Shown here: piece after piece, positions 60,027-64,000 of the stretch
Layout: every line of letters begins with the position of its first letter
How positions within the stretch are numbered: position 1 is the first letter of the stretch
Origin: Paractinoplanes lichenicola
GTDB taxonomy: Bacteria; Actinomycetota; Actinomycetes; Mycobacteriales; Micromonosporaceae
DNA: 64,000 nucleotides
Direction of reading: 5' to 3'
NCBI RefSeq assembly: GCF_016785085.1
Contig: NZ_JAENHO010000003.1
Location: 620,001-684,000, forward strand
The notes under the pieces: generated by a model
What the model was told of the DNA's origin: nothing
What the model saw: only the letters and a program-made list of their open reading frames with translations
Database searches by the model: none
Translations under genes and position numbers: made by a program

Positions 60027-61031
60027 TCAGTGGGGTGCCCGCAGGGTCTCCGACGGGGATTCGCCGAACCGGGCCCGATAGGCCGACGCGAACCGGCCCA
60101 GATGCGCGAAGCCCCACCGGTGCGCCACGGCCGCGACCGTCACCCGTACGGGGTCGGCCCGGCGCAACGCGTCGTGCACCCGGCCCAGCCGCACCTGCTG
60201 CAGATAGGTCATCGGGGCGGTGCCGACGTGCCGCCGGAAGCCCTCCTGCAGCGACCGGACGCTCATGTTGGCCACGCGGGCGAGGTCGGTCACGGTGAAC
60301 GCGCGTTCCGGCTCGGACTGGATCGCCTCGACCACGCGGCGGATCGCCCGGGGCGGGCCGGCGGTGATCGGACCGGTCAGCTCGGCGTGATAGCGGTGCG
60401 GCAGGCTCAGCAGCAGCCCGCTGAGGATCGTGCTGCGCAGTTGCTCGGCCATCATCGGCTCGGCGAACAGGCTCGACTCGTATTCGAGCTCGTCGCACAG
60501 CAGCCGGATGAGCCGGGTCCAGCTGTAACCCGGACCGGTGGAAAGGTCCACCTCCGGGGGGAGGCCCAGGGGTCCCTCGATCGGGTGTCCCAACAGTCCA
60601 GACAATTCGTCCTCGAGCGCTTTCCGCTCGATCTTGACCGCCAATTCGGCGGAGTTGGCCCCGCGGGACGTGTAGACCGGGCTGCCGGGGCCGAAGATGA
60701 CCGCCGTGGACGGCCCGGCGACCACCTCGTGACCCGCGTGCCGGGCGTGCAGGCGTCCCGCGGTCGGGATGCTTACGTGATAGGCGTCGAGTTCGGCTAC
60801 GAGCAGCGTCACAGGGCTGGTGAAGCTGAGCCGGCCGACCGTCAGGGGTCCGAGTTGGATCACTCCGACACCTAACTCGAAGTTGTCGGTGCCTTCGGGC
60901 ATACCGACTGCTACCGGATAGTAGAAACGATTTAGCACCGACCGGGCCTCATCGATGTCAACCCCGCTGAAGTGGACGATGTCCGGGACCTCGGGGAACA
61001 CGTGGGCATACCTCGGGAAGACGTCAACCAT
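60027..61031 (-). CDS. AraC-family transcriptional regulator
   Basis: 334 residues. N-terminal AraC-binding-like-2 domain (about 10-190) with VGRLSFTSPVTLLVAELDAYHVSIP and a ligand fold, then the double HTH (about 225-330): FTVTDLARVANMSVRSLQEGFRRH, the linker YLQQVRLGRVHDALR and VAAVAHRWGFAHLGRFASAYRARFG. Such regulators activate a neighbouring catabolic or oxidative gene, but both flanking genes here are unrelated hypothetical/STAS genes, so the target lies elsewhere or is autoregulatory. Confidence 0.92.
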   Translation of the reverse strand: MVDVFPRYAHVFPEVPDIVHFSGVDIDEARSVLNRFYYPVAVGMPEGTDNFELGVGVIQLGPLTVGRLSFTSPVTLLVAELDAYHVSIPTAGRLHARHAGHEVVAGPSTAVIFGPGSPVYTSRGANSAELAVKIERKALEDELSGLLGHPIEGPLGLPPEVDLSTGPGYSWTRLIRLLCDELEYESSLFAEPMMAEQLRSTILSGLLLSLPHRYHAELTGPITAGPPRAIRRVVEAIQSEPERAFTVTDLARVANMSVRSLQEGFRRHVGTAPMTYLQQVRLGRVHDALRRADPVRVTVAAVAHRWGFAHLGRFASAYRARFGESPSETLRAPH

Positions 61032-61319
61032 GCCGAGAGGCGCTCCATCGCATACGGTGAGTATTCGACCCCAACACGTGGAACGTCAACGTTGCCGCCA
61101 CGCGATGACCGATCCAGCACATTCAGGCCATATGAACTACTCTGGCGTTCCGCGCCTACGTGGCGTAACTTGCAGACCAGCGGATTGTTGTAGGGACGCG
61201 GTTGGAGAGTGGCGCCGGGGCGAGGCGTCCGATGCCTGTCAGGGCCTTCTGAGGCCGGCAGTGCGTCCTCCTCGCGGAATTCGGCGTCGGCCCCGCTCGA
61301 CGCCAGGAAGAGGGCAGCC

Positions 61320-61670
61320 GTGTATCTGCCGATCACCACGCGCCAGTTGGCTGATGGCACCGTCGAGATCGCCCCCAGTGGGGAGATCGACCTCGACAAC
61401 GCCCACGTGATGCGGGACGCCGTCAACGACGTGCTGACCAGCTCCACGCCGGGCAAGATCTGCCTCGATCTCCAGCGCGTCATGCTGATCGACAGCATCG
61501 GGATCGGCATCCTCGTGGCCTGCTTCCACACCGCCGCCGCCAGCGGCATCAAGCTGGTGGTGAGCCACCCGAGCCCGACGGTCTACCGCCAGCTCTGGGT
61601 GTCGGGCCTGGTGGGCCTGCTGGGCTGCGCCGAGCCGCCCTCCCCGCGCACGTCGGTCAACCTGCACTGA
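61320..61670 (+). CDS. STAS-domain anti-sigma factor antagonist
   Basis: 116 residues from GTG 61320, with AGGAAGAGGG upstream; an in-frame ATG at 61209 is less likely. STAS fold: VEIAPSGEIDLDNAHVMRDAVND, then VMLIDSIGIGILVACFHTA, in which the Ser of IDSIG is the site phosphorylated by anti-sigma kinases in the SpoIIAA/RsbV family. It would bind an ATPase anti-sigma protein such as that at 1546-1959 to release a sigma factor; their pairing is a guess because they are 59 kb apart. Confidence 0.9.
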   Translation: MYLPITTRQLADGTVEIAPSGEIDLDNAHVMRDAVNDVLTSSTPGKICLDLQRVMLIDSIGIGILVACFHTAAASGIKLVVSHPSPTVYRQLWVSGLVGLLGCAEPPSPRTSVNLH

Positions 61671-61689
61671 CGAGCTCCTGACGCGACTG

Positions 61690-61716
61690 AGCGGCCACCC
61701 CCGAGGGGGCAGCCGC
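61690..61716. terminator. hairpin between convergent STAS and MFS genes
   Basis: AGCGGC pairs with GCCGCT and, inside, CCCCC pairs with GGGGG, with a CA/CA mismatch between. It lies 20 bases after the STAS stop and 27 before the MFS stop on the other strand, so it can serve both. Confidence 0.65.
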
Positions 61717-61742
61717 TCATCAGTTCGTGCTCAGGCGAGCGT

Positions 61743-63326
61743 TCAGTGCGCGCTCAGCGCCGCTTCCTCGCGGGCCCGCCGCTCGTCGCCGCTCAGGTCG
61801 GAGAGCGGCTTCTCCTTGATGAAGAGCACCGCGATGATCGCCAGGAACGCGATCGGCGCCCCGACCAGGAACAGCTCGGCCGTGGCCGTGCCGTAGATGT
61901 CGGCGACGATCGTCTTGACCTCCGGGGGCAGCTGGGTCAGGTCGGGCACCGCGTGCCCGCCGCCGCCGGACGCCGTCGCCGTCTCGCCGAACTTCTCGGC
62001 CGTCAGCGACGACACCCGCGAGGCCAGCACGGCGCCCAGCGCGCTCACGCCGATCGCGCCGCCCATGCTGCGGAAGAACGTCAGCGTCGACGTGGCCGCG
62101 CCCAGCTCCGCCGCGGGCACGTCGTTCTGCGCGGCCAGCACCAGGTTCTGCATCAGCATGCCGACACCGACGCCCAGCACGGCCATGTGCAGCGACAGCA
62201 CCAGCACGCTCGTGGTCGCGCCGATCGTGCTCAGCAGGAACATTCCGACCGTCATGATGACGGCCCCCGCGACCAGGTAAATCTTCCACTTGCCGAACTT
62301 TGTGATGAGCGCCCCGGCGACGACCGACGAGACCAGCAGACCGAAAATCATCGGCAGGCTCATCAGGCCGGCGACGGTCGGGGACTTACCGAGCGCAACC
62401 TGGAAGTACTGCGACAGGAACACCGTGCCGCCGAACATCGCCACGCCGACCAGCACGCTGGCGATGATCGTCAGGGTGACGGTGCGGTTGCGGAAGATGC
62501 CGAGCGGGATGATCGGCTCCGGGGCGCGGGACTCGACCCACACGGCCAGCGCCAGCAGGACGACGCCGCCGGCCACGAACGCCGCCGTCTCCCAGGACGC
62601 CCAGTCGAAGTGCTGACCGGCCAGCGTCGACCAGATCAGGAGAGTGCTGACCCCGGCGGTGATGAGGAAGGCGCCGAGCCAGTCGATCTTCACGCCCTTC
62701 CGGCGTACGGAGGGAAGGTGAAGTGTCTTCTGGAGCAGGGCGATCGCGGCGATCGAGAACGGGACGCCGATGAAGAAGCACCAGCGCCAGCCGAGCCACG
62801 ACGTGTCGACCATGAGACCGCCGATCAGCGGGCCGGCGATCGTCGCGACGCCGAAGACCGCGCCGAACATGCCGGCGTAGCGGCCCATCTCGCGCGGCGG
62901 GATGATCGCGGCCAGCACGATCGTGGCCAGCGCGGTCATGCCGCCGGCGCCGATGCCCTGCACCACGCGGCTGACGACGAGCACCTCGACGTTGGGGGTG
63001 AAGCCGGCGATCAGCGAACCCGCCACGAACAGCAACAGCGAGAGCTGGACCAGCAGCTTCTTGCTGTAGAGGTCGGCCAGCTTGCCCCACAGCGGGACGG
63101 TGGCCGTCATTGCCAGCAGCTCGGCGGTGACGATCCAGGTGTAGACGGACTGGCTGCCGTTGAGGTCGGCGATGATCCGGGGGAGGGCGTTGGAGACGAC
63201 GGTCGAGGCGAGGATCGACACGAACATGCCGAGCATCAGGCCGGACAGGGCCTGCACGACCTGGCCGCGGGACATCCGGCCGGTGGTGGGGTCGTCGGGG
63301 ACGGCCTCGGGCTGAGTCAGGGTCAT
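61743..63326 (-). CDS. MFS drug exporter, DHA2 (EmrB/QacA) 14-span family
   Basis: 527 residues with about 14 hydrophobic spans. Motif A is GKLADLYSKKLL in the first cytoplasmic loop, and motif C is VATIAGPLIGGLMVD. The periplasmic loop near residue 470 is Gly-rich (ATASGGGGHAVPDL). Exports hydrophobic toxic compounds using the proton gradient. It overlaps the upstream TetR gene by four bases (ATGA) and is cotranscribed with it. Confidence 0.94.
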   Translation of the reverse strand: MTLTQPEAVPDDPTTGRMSRGQVVQALSGLMLGMFVSILASTVVSNALPRIIADLNGSQSVYTWIVTAELLAMTATVPLWGKLADLYSKKLLVQLSLLLFVAGSLIAGFTPNVEVLVVSRVVQGIGAGGMTALATIVLAAIIPPREMGRYAGMFGAVFGVATIAGPLIGGLMVDTSWLGWRWCFFIGVPFSIAAIALLQKTLHLPSVRRKGVKIDWLGAFLITAGVSTLLIWSTLAGQHFDWASWETAAFVAGGVVLLALAVWVESRAPEPIIPLGIFRNRTVTLTIIASVLVGVAMFGGTVFLSQYFQVALGKSPTVAGLMSLPMIFGLLVSSVVAGALITKFGKWKIYLVAGAVIMTVGMFLLSTIGATTSVLVLSLHMAVLGVGVGMLMQNLVLAAQNDVPAAELGAATSTLTFFRSMGGAIGVSALGAVLASRVSSLTAEKFGETATASGGGGHAVPDLTQLPPEVKTIVADIYGTATAELFLVGAPIAFLAIIAVLFIKEKPLSDLSGDERRAREEAALSAH

Positions 63327-63958
63327 CGGGTGACTTCCTCGTGAGTAGGTGCCGGCTCGGTCAGGCCGGAGCCGAGAATGACGAAGGCCTCGCGCACGAG
63401 GTCGAGGAGGTCACGGTTGTCGTCGGTGGCCCAGCGCATCATCGAGGTGCGTAGCGCGGCCCCCGCGGTGGTGGCGACGAGCTGGGGAAACAGGCTGTCA
63501 GGAGCAATTCCCGTACGCGCGGCGACCGCGGCCACGGTCTCCTCCTCGGCGCACTCCCCGCGCGCCACGAGAAGCGGCAACAGCGACGGGTTGCTCTTGA
63601 TCACGCGCAGCCGCAGCAGCCAGACGTCACGCTCGGCCTGGATCTGCTCGATGTCGGGCTGCATGGCCTCGAACAGCGCGTTGAGGAGAGGCACCCCGGC
63701 CGGCACGGCGAGCAGCCGATCGTGGATCGAGGGCCCGTCCGGCAGCGGCCCGCCGAGCAGAGCATCGTCCTTGGTCGCGAAGTAGTTGAAGAACGTCCGC
63801 GGCGACACGTCGGCCGCCTCGGAGATCTCCTCAACCGTCACATGATCGCGCCCACGCTCGTCGACGAGCCGCAGAGCCGCCGCCACGAGCGCGTCCCGGG
63901 TCTGCCGTTTCTTCCGATCCCGCCGGCCGGGGGCGGCGTCGGTCGCTGTGTTTCCCAC
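63323..63958 (-). CDS. TetR-family repressor of the exporter
   Basis: 211 residues. HTH (about 18-65): RDALVAAALRLVDERGRDHVTVEEISEAADVSPRTFFNYFATKDDAL (quoted region abbreviated as VTVEEISEAADVSPRTFFNY), the typical TetR helix pair. The C-terminal ligand domain is variable (about 75-205). It should repress its own operon until the exporter's substrate binds. A perfect 15-base inverted repeat lies 22 bases upstream of its start. Confidence 0.93.
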   Translation of the reverse strand: MGNTATDAAPGRRDRKKRQTRDALVAAALRLVDERGRDHVTVEEISEAADVSPRTFFNYFATKDDALLGGPLPDGPSIHDRLLAVPAGVPLLNALFEAMQPDIEQIQAERDVWLLRLRVIKSNPSLLPLLVARGECAEEETVAAVAARTGIAPDSLFPQLVATTAGAALRTSMMRWATDDNRDLLDLVREAFVILGSGLTEPAPTHEEVTR

Positions 63959-63979
63959 TCGGGCAGGCTAAGTCGAATC

Positions 63980-63994
63980 TTGCAGCCCCTGCAA
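63980..63994. promoter_or_regulatory. TetR operator candidate
   Basis: TTGCAG (63980-63985) and CTGCAA (63989-63994) are perfect inverted half-sites around CCC, 22-36 bases upstream of the TetR/exporter operon start. It has the same 6-3-6 layout and CCC spacer as the repeat at 53087, though the half-sites differ. Confidence 0.65.
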
Positions 63995-64000
63995 ACTTTT

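Overview
The window is GC-rich chromosomal DNA from an actinobacterium. Gene content points to the Micromonosporaceae, most likely an Actinoplanes-like organism: nickel superoxide dismutase with its own maturation protease, a fused Kgd-type 2-oxoglutarate decarboxylase/dehydrogenase, a SigK/RskA pair, a DUF6104 protein, an ECF42-DGPF module and secreted chitinases with TTPP linkers. The genus is an inference. I see no rRNA, tRNA, CRISPR array, prophage or transposase gene. The window reads as core and soft-core chromosome with a few repeat-rich intergenic spots.

Layout. 1-5.2 kb: truncated diacylglycerol kinase, small membrane protein, GntR regulator, anti-sigma-type ATPase, divergent sodN/sodX, malic enzyme and an MDR oxidoreductase. 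5.2-10.6 kb: a repeat with two DnaA-box-like 9-mers, a lipoprotein hydrolase, a tiny membrane protein, the ackA-pta operon, then a 705-base gap holding two inverted copies of a hairpin repeat around a dead TetR fragment. 10.4-16.9 kb: DUF6104 gene, kgd, an ABC-2 transporter and a thioesterase-like protein. 17-18.6 kb: a probable ornithine-lipid pair (olsB-olsA). 18.6-26.7 kb: response regulator, sensor kinase and HtrA protease in the MprA-MprB-PepD order, followed by a 1065-residue fusion whose M50-like membrane domain has lost its HExxH motif, a small Cys-rich protein and a protein with five Asp-rich loops. 26.9-34.3 kb: lipoprotein, stand-alone clpP, proline-rich membrane protein, ddaH-rocD, ECF42 sigma factor with its DGPF partner, and an FHA protein. 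34.4-39.3 kb: two paralogous lipoproteins, acyltransferase, patatin and a serine beta-lactamase-like lipoprotein. 39.3-49.4 kb: a repeat-bearing 441-base gap, then three GH18 chitinases interspersed with a GNAT protein (probably frameshifted), a Nei-type glycosylase, polysaccharide deacetylase, CoA-disulfide-reductase-like flavoprotein and a GCS2 ligase. 49.4-57.6 kb: DedA, PadR operon, trehalose-synthase-like GH13 enzyme, SDR, a YgiB/YgiC-like pair, two small membrane proteins and an oxidoreductase. 57.7-64 kb: sigK-rskA, small hypothetical proteins, AraC regulator, STAS antagonist, and a TetR-regulated MFS exporter.

How parts work together. The two-component/HtrA block looks like an envelope-stress unit: CAG-containing half-sites repeat every 11 bases in front of both the regulator gene and htrA, as expected for tandem OmpR-family boxes. 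The chitinases with the deacetylase suggest chitin or peptidoglycan remodelling. Several repressor genes lie beside inverted repeats that fit autoregulation (PadR, terminal TetR), and the SDR gene also has an operator-like repeat. Gaps of 230-300 bases at 26657-26890, 29029-29325 and 61032-61319 hold no gene I can support; 29029-29325 carries two strong hairpins.
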